NCBI GenBank assembly: GCA_001599755.1 | Contig: BCHX01000002.1 | Span: 5,252,330-5,316,329, forward strand | Source of the DNA: Gliomastix tumulicola | Lineage: Eukaryota > Ascomycota > Sordariomycetes > Hypocreales > Bionectriaceae | DNA: 64,000 bases | Direction of reading: 5' to 3' | Shown here: one piece after another, positions 32,242-42,853 of the stretch | How the letters are laid out: the number at the start of each line of letters is the position of its first letter | How positions within the stretch are numbered: the stretch's first letter is position 1 | The notes under the pieces: generated by a model | What the model was told of the DNA's origin: nothing | Database searches by the model: none | What the model saw: only the letters and a program-made list of their open reading frames with translations | Program-made: the position numbers and the translations under genes

Positions 32242-34161
32242 ATGCAACCTTTTACGTACGACCACCCACTGCATGGAAGCTCCCAGACACATGAGATAAG
32301 GCTCCTCTACGTGCAGCCGGGCCCGCGCGGCTCGCAGCTCACGTGTCAGCTGCGCCGCGTGTCCCTCTCGGACAAGCCGCCGTTTGACGCACTCTCGTAC
32401 TGCTGGCACGGGCAGCAGCGGACGAAGCCCATCGCCTGCGACGGGAGGGAGCTGCTCGTCACGCCGAACCTCTACGATGCGCTGTGTCGCTTCAGGAAGC
32501 CCGACGAGGCGGTCACGCTGTGGGCCGACGCGGTGTGCATCAATCAGGCGGATCTCGAGGAGCGGAGCGAGCAGCTGCCGCTGATGGGACGCATCTACAG
32601 TGAGGCCAACGAGGTGAAAGTCTGGCTGGGGCCGGCAAATGCAGAGGCGCCTACGGTGGTCCGGCTGATGAGCAAGCTGCGGCGCATGGCGGTCCAGTGC
32701 GCAGAGAAGCACGAGCTGGAGCTCAAGGCCATGTTCGACCTCGACTCGGAGGCGTGGGAGACGGCGGCGGCGGACTTTGTGGACGAGATCGCGAGGGAGG
32801 ACTGGGACCCCTTTGTCCGCTTCCTGGAGAACCCGTACTTTGGCCGGTCGTGGGTGATCCAGGAGCTGGCGCTGTCCCGCGGCAACGCGCGCGTCTTCTA
32901 CGGCGACGACGCCATCTGGGCCTGGAACGACGTCGTCGTGGCCAGCTTCTTCTCCTTCCACAGCGACGTGCTGGCGGAGGTCATTGTCTCCGGCGACGCG
33001 CGGACGTCCATCATCGCGCATCGCGTGGCGGCGCTCGCGCGCACGACGACGCTCGCCCTGGAGCAGCCCGACAGCGGCATCGACCTCATCTGGCTGCTGT
33101 ACACCAACTGCGCGTCCCTGGCGTCGAACCCCGTCGACAAGGTCTACGCGCTGCTGGGCCTGGCCAAGAAGGACCCGGACGCGGCGGACGGACAGCTCAT
33201 CGTGCCGGATTACCGTCTCGACGCCGCGACGGTCTATCAGCAGGTCTCGGAGCTGTATCTCGCGCGGTATCCCAAGTTCCGCATCATCACCGGCGCCGGA
33301 CCGAGAGACCCGCATCCGAGCCAGACGCCGGATCTGCCGTCGTGGGTCGTCGACTGGAACTACGAGGAGCTCGGCAGCCTCGGCAGGGAGCCGAATCTGG
33401 ACGAGGAGTATCTCGATCCGGAGAGGGGGTTTGATCCGTCCCGCACAGACCGCTACCCAAAGGTGTACTCGGTCGAGGGCAAGATCCTCAAGGTCAGCGG
33501 GGTGATCCTCGACGAGATCGTCGACCAGGCCTTCCCCTTCCCTACGGAGAGGCTGCAGACGTCTACGAGGGGCATGTCGTGGGTGCAGAGGGGCATGTGG
33601 CTGCTGGACGGCTGGAAGAAGGTCGCCAAAGTCTGGGGGCTCAACTCGTCGACCGACACGTACGCGCCGACGGGCGAGCCCATAGGCGACGCCTTCCTCC
33701 GCACGGCCACGCTCGACGACATCCCCGAGTCCATGACGGACACGAAGCGCCGCAGGGGGCTGAGCGGCACCATGAAGATCGCCAGCCTCGTGTCCTGGAT
33801 CGAGGCCTCGCCGCTCGCGTGGCTGCAGCCCGTCCGCGGCCTGAGCCTCAGCCTCGTCGCCAGGGCCACGCCGTGGTCCTACTCCGAGGACGTCGGCAAT
33901 GTCATGGAGATGCTGGTGTCGAGGGGCAGCGAGAGGCTCGTCTTCCGGACCCGCACGGGCTACCTGGGCGTCAGCCAGGGGTTGAAACGGAGCATGGTGG
34001 GCGACCGGATCGTCATCGTTCGCGGGTGTCAGGCACCGTGGATACTGCGTGCGCTGGAGGGGGACAACAAGTGGATGTACGTTGGCGAGGGCTACGTTCA
34101 CGGGGCGATGGAGGGCGAAGCGTTTGACATCGACAAGTGTGTTGATATCTCTATTGCATGA
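32242..34161 (+). CDS. HET-domain (heterokaryon-incompatibility type) protein
   Basis: Single exon of 639 residues, start ATG 32242. The HET domain, which in fungi triggers incompatibility cell death, spans about residues 40-180. The conserved blocks are visible: FDALSYCWHG, LWADAVCINQADLEERSEQL with MGRIYSEANEVKVWLG, and FGRSWVIQELALSRG. The later segment NPVDKVYALLGLAKK is also typical of this family. The C-terminal half is the variable region common in long HET proteins, with no separate domain I can name. No STAND partner is fused. Codon use is GC-rich and even, and there is no frameshift, so the gene seems active. A 747-codon antisense frame covering it is a shadow of the biased codons. 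Confidence 0.93.
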   Translation: MQPFTYDHPLHGSSQTHEIRLLYVQPGPRGSQLTCQLRRVSLSDKPPFDALSYCWHGQQRTKPIACDGRELLVTPNLYDALCRFRKPDEAVTLWADAVCINQADLEERSEQLPLMGRIYSEANEVKVWLGPANAEAPTVVRLMSKLRRMAVQCAEKHELELKAMFDLDSEAWETAAADFVDEIAREDWDPFVRFLENPYFGRSWVIQELALSRGNARVFYGDDAIWAWNDVVVASFFSFHSDVLAEVIVSGDARTSIIAHRVAALARTTTLALEQPDSGIDLIWLLYTNCASLASNPVDKVYALLGLAKKDPDAADGQLIVPDYRLDAATVYQQVSELYLARYPKFRIITGAGPRDPHPSQTPDLPSWVVDWNYEELGSLGREPNLDEEYLDPERGFDPSRTDRYPKVYSVEGKILKVSGVILDEIVDQAFPFPTERLQTSTRGMSWVQRGMWLLDGWKKVAKVWGLNSSTDTYAPTGEPIGDAFLRTATLDDIPESMTDTKRRRGLSGTMKIASLVSWIEASPLAWLQPVRGLSLSLVARATPWSYSEDVGNVMEMLVSRGSERLVFRTRTGYLGVSQGLKRSMVGDRIVIVRGCQAPWILRALEGDNKWMYVGEGYVHGAMEGEAFDIDKCVDISIA

Positions 34162-37100
34162 CTTACACCTGCCTACTGTAGAATAACAATAAGCCGATAT
34201 CAGAACCTCACGAAGCAGAGCAGCCTGCACCTCGTGAATTTCCAAGAGATGAACGGAGACCCCAGATGACAAATTGCCAACCCCGGTCTCCCTCGAAGGA
34301 TGAGCCGTATCCAAGAAGACTCAAACTATCGATGAGTTAAATCCTCTCGCGCGCGGAATCGACGATGCCTCTCCCCTCCTTGCCCCTTTCTGCATCTCAC
34401 TGCGAGAGCCACACGGCGGAACTGACCGCCGAAGCAGCTGACCTCTCTCATCAGATCCAGATCCAAATCCAAATCACCGAAGCCCTGGCGCCTCCCTCGG
34501 GGGCCGCCGCAGCCCCGAGGTGTGTCCTACAAGCAGTAATCCCTCCCCGAGCGAGAACCGGGCCTCCGAAGGGGAGGGAGGGTGCGCCACGCGGATCCAG
34601 GAAGATACCACACAGACCTTTTCTCCGCCGCGGGTACAGCCGGCTATCAGGCCTGTTCAAGAAGGGATTGTCGTATTTTCTGCGCTCCCTCTCAGCGTCT
34701 TTTCAACTGACAGCCCATGCATATGGAGTACATCCATCTTACGTGCGCCTGGCCTGTGCTTGAAGAACTGGGGAACGCACGATAGCCACCTGAGGCTGAA
34801 ATGCAAGGAGGAGGGGCCGACGCAGCTGCATACAGCTGTACATACGCAGGAATTCCGCTGAGGGGCGAGCAACATAGATGAACTGGACTTCGGCATTGGA
34901 CAGATCCATGACGCACGGGAGTTGCAGGGCGGAATGACGGTCAAAGGCAGACTTCACTCCATGCACGTGGTCGATAGTTCTGCTGAAGCTGCCCCTTGGC
35001 AAGCACATCAGCCGTACGAATACCGGGAGAAACGAGGACTCGTCCTGTGACCCGGCACTCGCACAGACGAGGTGACAAACGCAAATGACTGGCCGAAGGA
35101 TGCAGCCTAGGTAGAAGGACCTGAGTCTATCGATCCGACAGGTGAGAAACCCTTGCTATCTGAAGCGCAGAACAACAAGACCGCGAAAGCGAGCTTCTTC
35201 TCTGGGACGGGCTTGAGAATAGCCGTTGCTTAGCGCCATGGGCTCTGGGTGCCAGTCCCGCGGTTCACGCACACTAACTAGCCCTTAGTCTGCTGATGAA
35301 GGAAATTAGCTCCAGCGGCTGGTGCTTACTCTGGCGTGTGCGAAGCTCTGCAGGCAGTATCAAGGGTTGGGAGTGTCGTGAAACGTCCTGTCAGCTCACG
35401 AGTCCCAGTCCGCAGGCAGATAATTCCAAATGGTCTACCGTAGTGCGTCTCACGATGAAGAGCCAGAGACTGCACAGCAAACAACAAAGACCGCACGACG
35501 GATCCGCGGTGGCCCGTCAGCAGCCAGCTCGCTGAGGATCTCTCATCAGACGGAAACAGCAGGGGTGTGGCCTGGAGCAATCCATAGGAGCATGGAGGTC
35601 CCATGGCAATATCTGCAGATCTTTTCGATCGCCAGCGGATGGCTCACGCGTGTGTGATCGATGCGCAACGCCTCCGATCAGATTCATGCCCCCTTTTCCC
35701 ATCCGAATGAGTACTGATATCTTGCCAACAGTCTGAGACTGAGATGCTCTTTGCTCTTCAGCACACTGCCGCCCTGGCTGCCAGCCACAAGACGTGAGCG
35801 TGTGGATACAGACGGATCATGAGCTAACGCCAACACGGGTAGGTGCAAATCAGCCGCTTCAACGCTGGGCTAGTCGCTAGGCTCTCCTCTGGGCGCGAAC
35901 TCTTGTGAGGGAGGGAGGGTGGACCGGGGCTCTTTCGAAGCTAGGCCGGCCTAGCAACGACTGCCAAGACGGAAAGGCGGCATGAGATTCGTTCTTTCTT
36001 TGCTGCTCTAGTCATTACGAGTACTCACTCGTCCGCTGCGTCCTTATCTTGGACGCTGGTTACGGTGAGTGGGAGCGGAAACGTGGTGAAGGATTTTGAG
36101 GCTGAACGTGATAATTTCTGCACGGGGCTAGTATACCCACCCCTGTATGGTCTCCTCTCCGCGGTTCCCTCTCCAGACGATCAGAGAGGTGCTTTTGGAG
36201 GATCTCGCCGTGCGCAGAATCCGGGGCAGCGATTCTGTATGGTAACCATTACTTCAAAGCTCATCAGGGTGCCGCAGAGCGTTATTGAGAGCGGTTAAGA
36301 CGGCAGAGAACGCGTCATCGTAGACAGAAAGCATATAAGGAGACGAAGATCCCCGCGATGGAAAAGATGGATGCCGGCGAGTCGGGGTGGACTTAAGCGT
36401 CTTCCCGTCCGACGGGTGGCACTCGTACCTGCAGACCCGGGATTCGGGGGCCGCCACTTTTCCTGTTAGCTTTCGCTTTCGCTCTTGTCGCTTTTCTGAC
36501 TCTCTCTCTCTCTCTCTCTCTCTTCTCGCCGCGCCGACGCCGACGCAGGGGGCTTGTCGAATGCGGCCACGTGCGGCCCTGATCCTGGTGGCCAGGGCGC
36601 TCAGCGGTAGCCGAAGCTATGGCACCGCGTTTGCGCCGTGTGAATCAGTTTGCTTGTCGACTTGATGCCAAGAATACGAGTGGCCTAGCCGTCGATGGAT
36701 CGACTCCTTCTGGAAGCTTTGGCTGACCGCCTCCCATCCTGGCTCCGGCGAAGCAGACAGCCACCCAAAGGCGCAACGTGACAGAACCTCGTTTTCTCTT
36801 CTTTTACGCCCCCCAAAGATGAAATCTGCGAGGGCCGGCGGGTGCCTTGCATCTCACCCTGGCTCGCCATGTGACAGTGACACAGCTCAGGCACGGGCCC
36901 AGCAGCGCGGCGAGCCTGGATAAGCCCGGTCAGCCAGCCCTTCCTCCTTTGGGGTCCTTCAAAAAGTTCTCTCCTTGGCGTGGCATGCCAGGCAGATACG
37001 AGTAGGTTGATTTAGTATTTTCGATAGTTTCCTTCCGCGATGGCCAAGGGAAATGACGAGGCTCGACGGGCCCTCTCCCCCCCTCCGAGGCACACACTTC

Positions 37101-37505
37101 ACCTACCGGCGTTCGATCCACGCCGACGACGCTCGGTCTCGCATCGTCAGCGCTGAGGGAGCATCTCAGCATTCTCGAGAACACAAGAGCGCCGCCTCCC
37201 CACACCCATTGCCCTGGAAGCGAGGAGAGCCTGATCCATGGCTCGACGCGCTATTGAGTCGCAGCTCGATATGCCGCAAGGGGCAAGGCGAGTCGGTCTG
37301 CTGGCGGCCTCCATCCAACCAGCCAACCCCTGGACGTGATCTGTGATAACCTCGCATGCAGGATGGAGGGCAGAATAAGCTTAAAAGGAAGCATGTCCCC
37401 ATGCCGGTAGTTGTGTGTGTTCCTCTCCCTCTTCATCGACGCATCCAGCCAAGACACTCTCTTTCCCACTTCTTCACACCACTCCACCACTTCACATCCG
37501 TCACG
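34162..37505. other. Gene-poor region between HET gene and carbonic anhydrase
   Basis: No gene supported. Only short overlapping frames are seen, plus a (TC)n tract at about 36501-36523. The last 130 bp, with a ttaaaagg element near 37379 and a pyrimidine-rich leader, form the carbonic anhydrase promoter/5' leader. Confidence 0.5.
36501..36523. repeat. (TC)n microsatellite
   Basis: About 11 uninterrupted TC units. Confidence 0.95.
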
Positions 37506-38391
37506 ATGAAGGTCTCTGCCGCCCTCCTCTCCATGGCCTCCGTGGTCGCCTCCATGTGCCACGATGCCACCCACCTGGCTCCCCGCTCCGAGGGCCTCGT
37601 CCGCCGTGCCGACGGCACCTTTGGCTACCATGAGCTCGCCGGCCCCCTGAACTGGAACAGCATCAGCCCTGCGGCCGCCATCTGCGCCACGGGCACGAAC
37701 CAGTCGCCCATCAACGTCATCCCCAGCCAGCTGACCACCGTCCGCGGCTCGTCCTTTGGCGCCTCCATCCCCAACCGCCCCCACGGCGCCGAGTTCCTCA
37801 ACCTCGGCACCACCGTCGAGATCCTCACCACCGGCTCTGCCAAGATCGGCCGCAAGGTGTACAACCTTCTCCAGTTCCACTTCCACACGCCCAGCGAGCA
37901 CCACCTCAACAGCGGCCACTACCCTGCCGAGGTTCACTTTGTCTTCCAGGCTGCCGGTGAGTACTTGAACGCGCTGGAGTTCAGTGGCAGAAAGCCCGCT
38001 AACAGCTCCAGACAACGCCCTGACCGTCATCGGCTTCTTCCTCGAGGTTGCTGCCGCCAACAGCGAGGTCCCCAACGCCGCCATCGAGACCGTCCTCGCC
38101 AGCGTCGGCTCCATCCCCCACAGCGGCGACTCGACCACCACCGCCGCCCTCAACTTCGGCACCCTTCTCAGCCACCTCAACGCCAACAATGTCTACCGCT
38201 ACGGCGGCTCCCTCACCACCCCTCCTTGCGACGAGGGCGTCACCTTCAACGTCGTCGAGAAGCCCCTCTACATCAGCGCCGCCCGCTACCGCGCCCTCAA
38301 GAACGTCGTCAAGTTCAACTCGCGCTACACCCAGAACAAGCCCGGCCAGATCAACCTCCTCCAGAACGCCGCCAACGTTCTCAACGCGTAA
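37506..38391 (+). CDS. Secreted alpha-carbonic anhydrase
   Basis: Zinc enzyme interconverting CO2 and bicarbonate. There are two exons, 37506-37956 and 38012-38391 (55-nt intron), about 276 residues. A signal peptide is visible (MKVSAALLSMASVVAS), so it is extracellular or periplasmic-like. The alpha-class zinc site is clear: the first two histidines in LLQFHFHTPSEHHLNSG and the third in PAEVHFVFQA, just before the intron. The substrate-pocket motif YGGSLTTPPCDEGV and the early TNQSPINVI are also typical. It is closest in type to fungal secreted alpha enzymes. It is convergent with the MDP-1-like gene. Codon use is strongly GC-ending, suggesting high expression. Confidence 0.94.
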
Positions 38392-38803
38392 GCGTGCGTG
38401 GGTCTTGTAGGTTGGTTAGGGTGGGTGATGATGGGAAAAAAAAGTGTCATGTCTGGGATGAACGGTGGGGGTTAATTGCTTCTTAGTCTTTATTGTTTAT
38501 AATTGAAATCATATTCTTCTTGCCATGGCGTGTCTATGTGTTTCCTTGGCGGCGTGTCGACATCGGCGATCACCTTGGCGCCGGGGTGCCTTCTGGCTGT
38601 CTAAGATTGCGTGCTCTCCATTTGACAATAGAACTAGTACCTTGGCTCGCTCCGACCGTTGACACTCGTCTAGTTTATTGTCGCTCGAAATATCTGTCTC
38701 GCCTCGTCTATGGGGTATCGCGCCGTATATTCGTGTCGTATCTTCTCATCGTATATAATGACTCTTCGTATATCGTCTCGTTCGTCGTGTTCGCGCGTAA
38801 AAA
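38392..38803. other. Convergent 3' flanks of carbonic anhydrase and MDP-1-like gene
   Basis: No gene seen; T-rich 3' region. Confidence 0.5.
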
Positions 38804-39511
38804 TCAGTCGCCCTTGATACCCCTCCTCCTCCGCCACTCGGCCACTCCCCTGTCCACCTCATCCCACGTCACGCCGTCCCTGACCAGGTACATCGTCACC
38901 CCCAGCGTCTCGGTATCCCTGTTCCGCGACTCGTCGTCGAAGAACAGCATCTGCTCGTACGGGATCCCCGTCCGCTTGTGGATGGCCTCGAAGTGGCGGA
39001 TCTTGCTCGACGGGTAGATCTCGAGACCGCCGTCGAACACCTCGATGGCCTTCCTCGGCTTCCCGGTCGCGGCGCCGCTCTCGCTGTCGGCAGACGACGG
39101 GACAGGCTGCAGGTGCAGCATCTTGAGCATGTCCCTCGCCAGGCTCGGCGCGCTGGTCCGCGACGCAACGGCCAGCTTCACCGCTTCGTCTGTGGGTGCC
39201 TCGTCGCCGCCGCCGCCGCCGCCGAAGAGCTGTCGCAGGCGGGGCAGCGTCTGGAGGATCGCCGGGACGTCGCCGTAAAACGCAAAGGTCTCCCCGAAGC
39301 GGTCCGTCAGCGTGCCATGGTCGGCGGTCGGCTTGACGGGCGGCGTGATGTGCGTGTCGAGCCAGAAGGGCCAGCAGGTGTAGTCGAGATCGAAGACGAC
39401 GAGGCGCGGGAGCGGGAGCGACGGATCGCGCAGGGACCGGGGGACGATGTCGTGGAGGGAGAGGCCCGATGTCGTCGACGCCGTGGGCGTTTTCGACAGT
39501 TTCCTGGGCAT
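38804..39511 (-). CDS. Magnesium-dependent phosphatase-1-like HAD hydrolase
   Basis: Single exon, 235 residues, start ATG 39511. A HAD-superfamily phosphatase of the MDP-1/acid-phosphatase group. Motif I is VVFDLDYTCWPFWLDTH with the nucleophile Asp (DLDYT). The MDP-1 signature WPFWLDTHITPP follows it directly. Motif II is VASRTSAP. Motifs III/IV are SSKIRHFEAIHKRTGIPYEQ then MLFFDDESRNR. A Gly-rich loop (about residues 96-101) and a Ser/Ala/Glu insertion (about 139-150) are extra compared with animal MDP-1. The physiological substrate in fungi is not known to me. Confidence 0.9.
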   Translation of the reverse strand: MPRKLSKTPTASTTSGLSLHDIVPRSLRDPSLPLPRLVVFDLDYTCWPFWLDTHITPPVKPTADHGTLTDRFGETFAFYGDVPAILQTLPRLRQLFGGGGGGDEAPTDEAVKLAVASRTSAPSLARDMLKMLHLQPVPSSADSESGAATGKPRKAIEVFDGGLEIYPSSKIRHFEAIHKRTGIPYEQMLFFDDESRNRDTETLGVTMYLVRDGVTWDEVDRGVAEWRRRRGIKGD

Positions 39512-39954
39512 ATTGAGCGGGAGGAGCAGGGAAGGCCGAAGGCAGGCCGGAGGAGGTCAAGGAGAGGCGTGTGGGTGTTGGCGATTCTGCCAATCACGCG
39601 GTGATGTTGGGACCCCGCTGACTAAGCGAAGCGATGATGCAGAGTGACAGAAATAAACAATCGATATCATCACACAAAAGCCATTCACCTTTGTCTGCCT
39701 CACAACAACATCGATATATTCCGTCGCTCCTTCTTCTCCTCGAGACTAGGGGTATTTTCCCCAGGTGTGTGAAGCCTAATGGCGCCTGCTGAACGGACCC
39801 TGGAAGGTTTTTGGCGCCTTTGGCACCTCAAATCCCCCAACAACTCTAAAGTACACCAACCACCTCACAAACACTCCCACCTAAATAAAGCACACAAGCA
39901 TCTGCATCCCACCTCAGCACATCAACTACGCTTTATTCCTATGCCTTTGCAGCC
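39512..39954. other. Divergent promoter region, MDP-1-like / DUF6604-like
   Basis: About 440 bp between two divergent starts. It contains a C/A-rich leader (cacctcacaaacactccc...) directly before the DUF6604-like ATG. No gene seen. Confidence 0.45.
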
Positions 39955-42759
39955 ATGGATAGCCTCAGCCTCTACGCGTCCTGCAAAAGGGACACGAGAT
40001 ATGTCGTATATTGGATGATCCGGGCCTCTGACGAGGCGATTTATACCGTGGTTCCCCCCGAGACTGCTACCATCCGAATGAACAAGTCGGGCATGGTGAC
40101 CATATCCGATCTCCAGGCCATGTCTCGGGTGCTCAAAAGAAGCCTCTGTGAGATACCAGATACCGTATTTCGCCTTTTCCATTCGGTACTCCTCACTCGC
40201 ATTCGGATTCAGTCCCTCGTTAGGCTGATAACAGCCAGGAGCTGTGATGCGGACTTGGAACGGCGCAAGGACGACCACCAACGCCTGGTCAGCGGCATCA
40301 TGCAGGCATTCGCGTACCTTGGTGGAGCGGAATGGCAGCTAAAGGAAGGAAGGGAAGACCTGACCCCCGTCGACCCTAAAGACATCGAGCGGGATATCTT
40401 TGCCAGAGCCATCTCCATCGCAGGCACAAGACCCGATCGACCCATGAAGGGGATGACGAAAGCGGCACTGAAGAGGAAGAAAGCCAGGAAGCGAGAACCG
40501 TTGGAAAACATTCCATTGGAGAATTTCCAGATCATCCTAGACTTGGACGACGACGAGCCTCCCCAGGCATCGATGAACCTGGACTGTCTCCTTGCACACT
40601 ACGATCTCTTCGCCACCATGGCCTGCCTGCGGGCGCGCGTTCAGTCGGAATGGCGACAGGTTGTCTACGAATCCCTCAACAGCGCTGTTGCCACCGGAGT
40701 TACTGGTACTGCCGTTGCATTGGTGAGGAAAGCTGCGGCTGAGGTATCGACCGAGTTCTCAACAAGCAACTCGTTTAGCGCAATCATCAACACCATCACC
40801 AGAGGTGACTTAGACAAGTTTCAGAAGGTCTCTGGTCTGGCTGTGCAGTGCGTCAATGATGATATCAACCATAAAGCCGGCCGGGAAATCGATGTCAAAG
40901 AGAAACTGCTCATCCACACATACAAGGCATTGTGCGACTTTCTTCGCGACTTTCAGGTGCATCGCTCTGGAAGGCCGACGGAGCGCATGATCCAGGAGCT
41001 GGGGACTTGGGACCCCGACCTAGATCTCCAAAATGCCACTGCTCAGACGAGGGTCGCATGGCGCCGGACTTTTACCATCAACTGGCTTTATGACGCAGTC
41101 GTCTACTACGGCCGCAATGGACATTGGGCGGGAAGAAAGAAAGACGAGACTCTGGATTCTGAGGCTGATCCATTGAGCCAGGCGCGGTCCTTTGACAAGG
41201 CAACTCAGCTTCCTTACTTCGTCCTGTCCCTTGCGTTCCTCAAGCCAGGGACCGACTTTGAGCCAGCCATTCTACCCCAGCACGTCTTTGAGCTCCAATG
41301 CATCGTCGACTCCATGACTGTGTCTCGTGGCTGGTCGCAGGACCCGTTCGGGGAACATGTCATCACTGCACCAAACCGATGGTATTCCTCGTTCAGAGAA
41401 ACACAGGCCTTCGCCTCCGCGGACCCGAGCCGAGGCTTTGTATCCGGCGTTGTGAACGTCTGCGAGATCCTCAGGAGAGCGCAGATGACAGAACGTAGAA
41501 AGATGGCCCGGGGCCACAGCGAACTCCATGAATTAGACGACCTCGACATCTGTGCAAACTTATGCAGCGACGTCAGAGACAATTCGATGCTGAATCTCGG
41601 ACTGTGTCGGCCTGGATTCGGCACGGGAGAGATTCCCCCCTCGCGCTTTGCCGATGAGACAAAATTCGGCATATTCTACTACGTGCCGTACACCAGCGGG
41701 CGGCAGCTGCTGCTAGCACTTGAGTTAGCATATGATCTCGCCTTGGCGGTATGGGACCGCTTCAGCGAGGTGGCTTGTTACGCTCACCTGAACAGTAAGC
41801 TGAGGGAGATGGGATACCTGAAGGAACCCGTCCGCCCCTGGTGGGCAGTAAACTTGCACTTTGGAGAAGAAGTCTTCGGGCCCCAAGGCTATCCGGTGTC
41901 CGATTTTGGTAACGAATTTCTTGATACGCACTACAAAGAGCGCAGGCAGCTACGAAAAGCTGCCAAGGGGACTGCTCGTAAGGGAATTTTCGCCCGCCTC
42001 GAGTTGCTCGATCCTGGCGCCAACCGGATTTTCAAGACGAAATCATATCTCCAAGTCTTGAGATGTGCACACTTCGATCTCGACGGCATCCCCGGTTCGG
42101 ATGTCCCTTTACACTGCGGGCTGAGCTTCGCTCGACTCGTGCAGGACATTACGATCAGAGATCCCCTGACGGGTGTCAAACTCTTGTCACGTTCCGAGTT
42201 TGCCCGTCGCGCCAGATTCAAGATGGCCACGAAACACTTCCATTTTTTTCTCTGCGAGAAGGACGATTACGACAGAGACTTGGTAGACACGTCGTACGAG
42301 TCCTCTGTGCCCGAGGGATACGTGACTCAACGAGCCAAGAAGACCATGCTGGCCGAGGGCAGAGTCGACGACTACCAGCTCCTTTTGACGCTGGTAAAGC
42401 AGGACCTGCACTCGAACGTATGCGGAGATGCACCGATACTGGGCGTGGACCACATGCTAGCCATCGGCACCGCGTACAGGTTCTTTGATCGTTTCAAGCC
42501 GCAAGAGGAGGACAAGTCGACGACTCCTGAATGGATATCAAGACGGGGTCACAAATACCAAGCCCTGCGTCGGAGCCTGCTTTTACCTAGACTGCTGGAC
42601 GAGACCGACGACGAGTTCTGCAAAGGCATGGCCGAACATATGTGGAATGAAGCCACTGCCGATCGCGTGACCTATTGGGGTGCCAACGAGTCCACAAAGG
42701 ACAGGATGAAGAGGGGGTTGCACCACGCAAAGGAGGCATCGCAATGCGTCGTCATGTAA
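39955..42759 (+). CDS. DUF6604-like large fungal protein with C-terminal CaaX box
   Basis: Single exon of 934 residues from ATG 39955. The N-terminus (LYASCKRDTRYVVYWMIRAS) resembles the start of the fungus-specific DUF6604 family (Y-K-x-D-T...W-hydrophobic), and the overall length agrees. I know no biochemical role for that family. A basic patch (KRKKARKREP, about residues 174-183) could be a nuclear signal or linker. The protein ends Cys931-Val-Val-Met, a good match to a farnesylation CaaX motif, preceded by basic residues (DRMKRGLHHAKEASQ), so membrane tethering is plausible. No transmembrane segments are apparent. It is intact and lies at the left edge of the recognition-type gene island. 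Confidence 0.72.
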   Translation: MDSLSLYASCKRDTRYVVYWMIRASDEAIYTVVPPETATIRMNKSGMVTISDLQAMSRVLKRSLCEIPDTVFRLFHSVLLTRIRIQSLVRLITARSCDADLERRKDDHQRLVSGIMQAFAYLGGAEWQLKEGREDLTPVDPKDIERDIFARAISIAGTRPDRPMKGMTKAALKRKKARKREPLENIPLENFQIILDLDDDEPPQASMNLDCLLAHYDLFATMACLRARVQSEWRQVVYESLNSAVATGVTGTAVALVRKAAAEVSTEFSTSNSFSAIINTITRGDLDKFQKVSGLAVQCVNDDINHKAGREIDVKEKLLIHTYKALCDFLRDFQVHRSGRPTERMIQELGTWDPDLDLQNATAQTRVAWRRTFTINWLYDAVVYYGRNGHWAGRKKDETLDSEADPLSQARSFDKATQLPYFVLSLAFLKPGTDFEPAILPQHVFELQCIVDSMTVSRGWSQDPFGEHVITAPNRWYSSFRETQAFASADPSRGFVSGVVNVCEILRRAQMTERRKMARGHSELHELDDLDICANLCSDVRDNSMLNLGLCRPGFGTGEIPPSRFADETKFGIFYYVPYTSGRQLLLALELAYDLALAVWDRFSEVACYAHLNSKLREMGYLKEPVRPWWAVNLHFGEEVFGPQGYPVSDFGNEFLDTHYKERRQLRKAAKGTARKGIFARLELLDPGANRIFKTKSYLQVLRCAHFDLDGIPGSDVPLHCGLSFARLVQDITIRDPLTGVKLLSRSEFARRARFKMATKHFHFFLCEKDDYDRDLVDTSYESSVPEGYVTQRAKKTMLAEGRVDDYQLLLTLVKQDLHSNVCGDAPILGVDHMLAIGTAYRFFDRFKPQEEDKSTTPEWISRRGHKYQALRRSLLLPRLLDETDDEFCKGMAEHMWNEATADRVTYWGANESTKDRMKRGLHHAKEASQCVVM

Positions 42760-42853
42760 GCGGTGGGAATTTTTACAGAACACAGAATCCGAAACGATGG
42801 TCAAAGCGTTCAGTATAAGGAAGAAAATGCAAGTCAAACTCTGTCGTCTATCA

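Noticed and set aside
32071..34314. 747-codon minus-strand open frame covering the HET gene
   Set aside because: It mirrors the GC-rich codons of the HET gene, is Arg/Val/Leu/Asp-biased and has no domain, whereas the plus strand has clear HET motifs.
37251..38189. 312-codon minus-strand frame over the carbonic anhydrase
   Set aside because: Antisense shadow; the zinc-site motifs lie on the plus strand.
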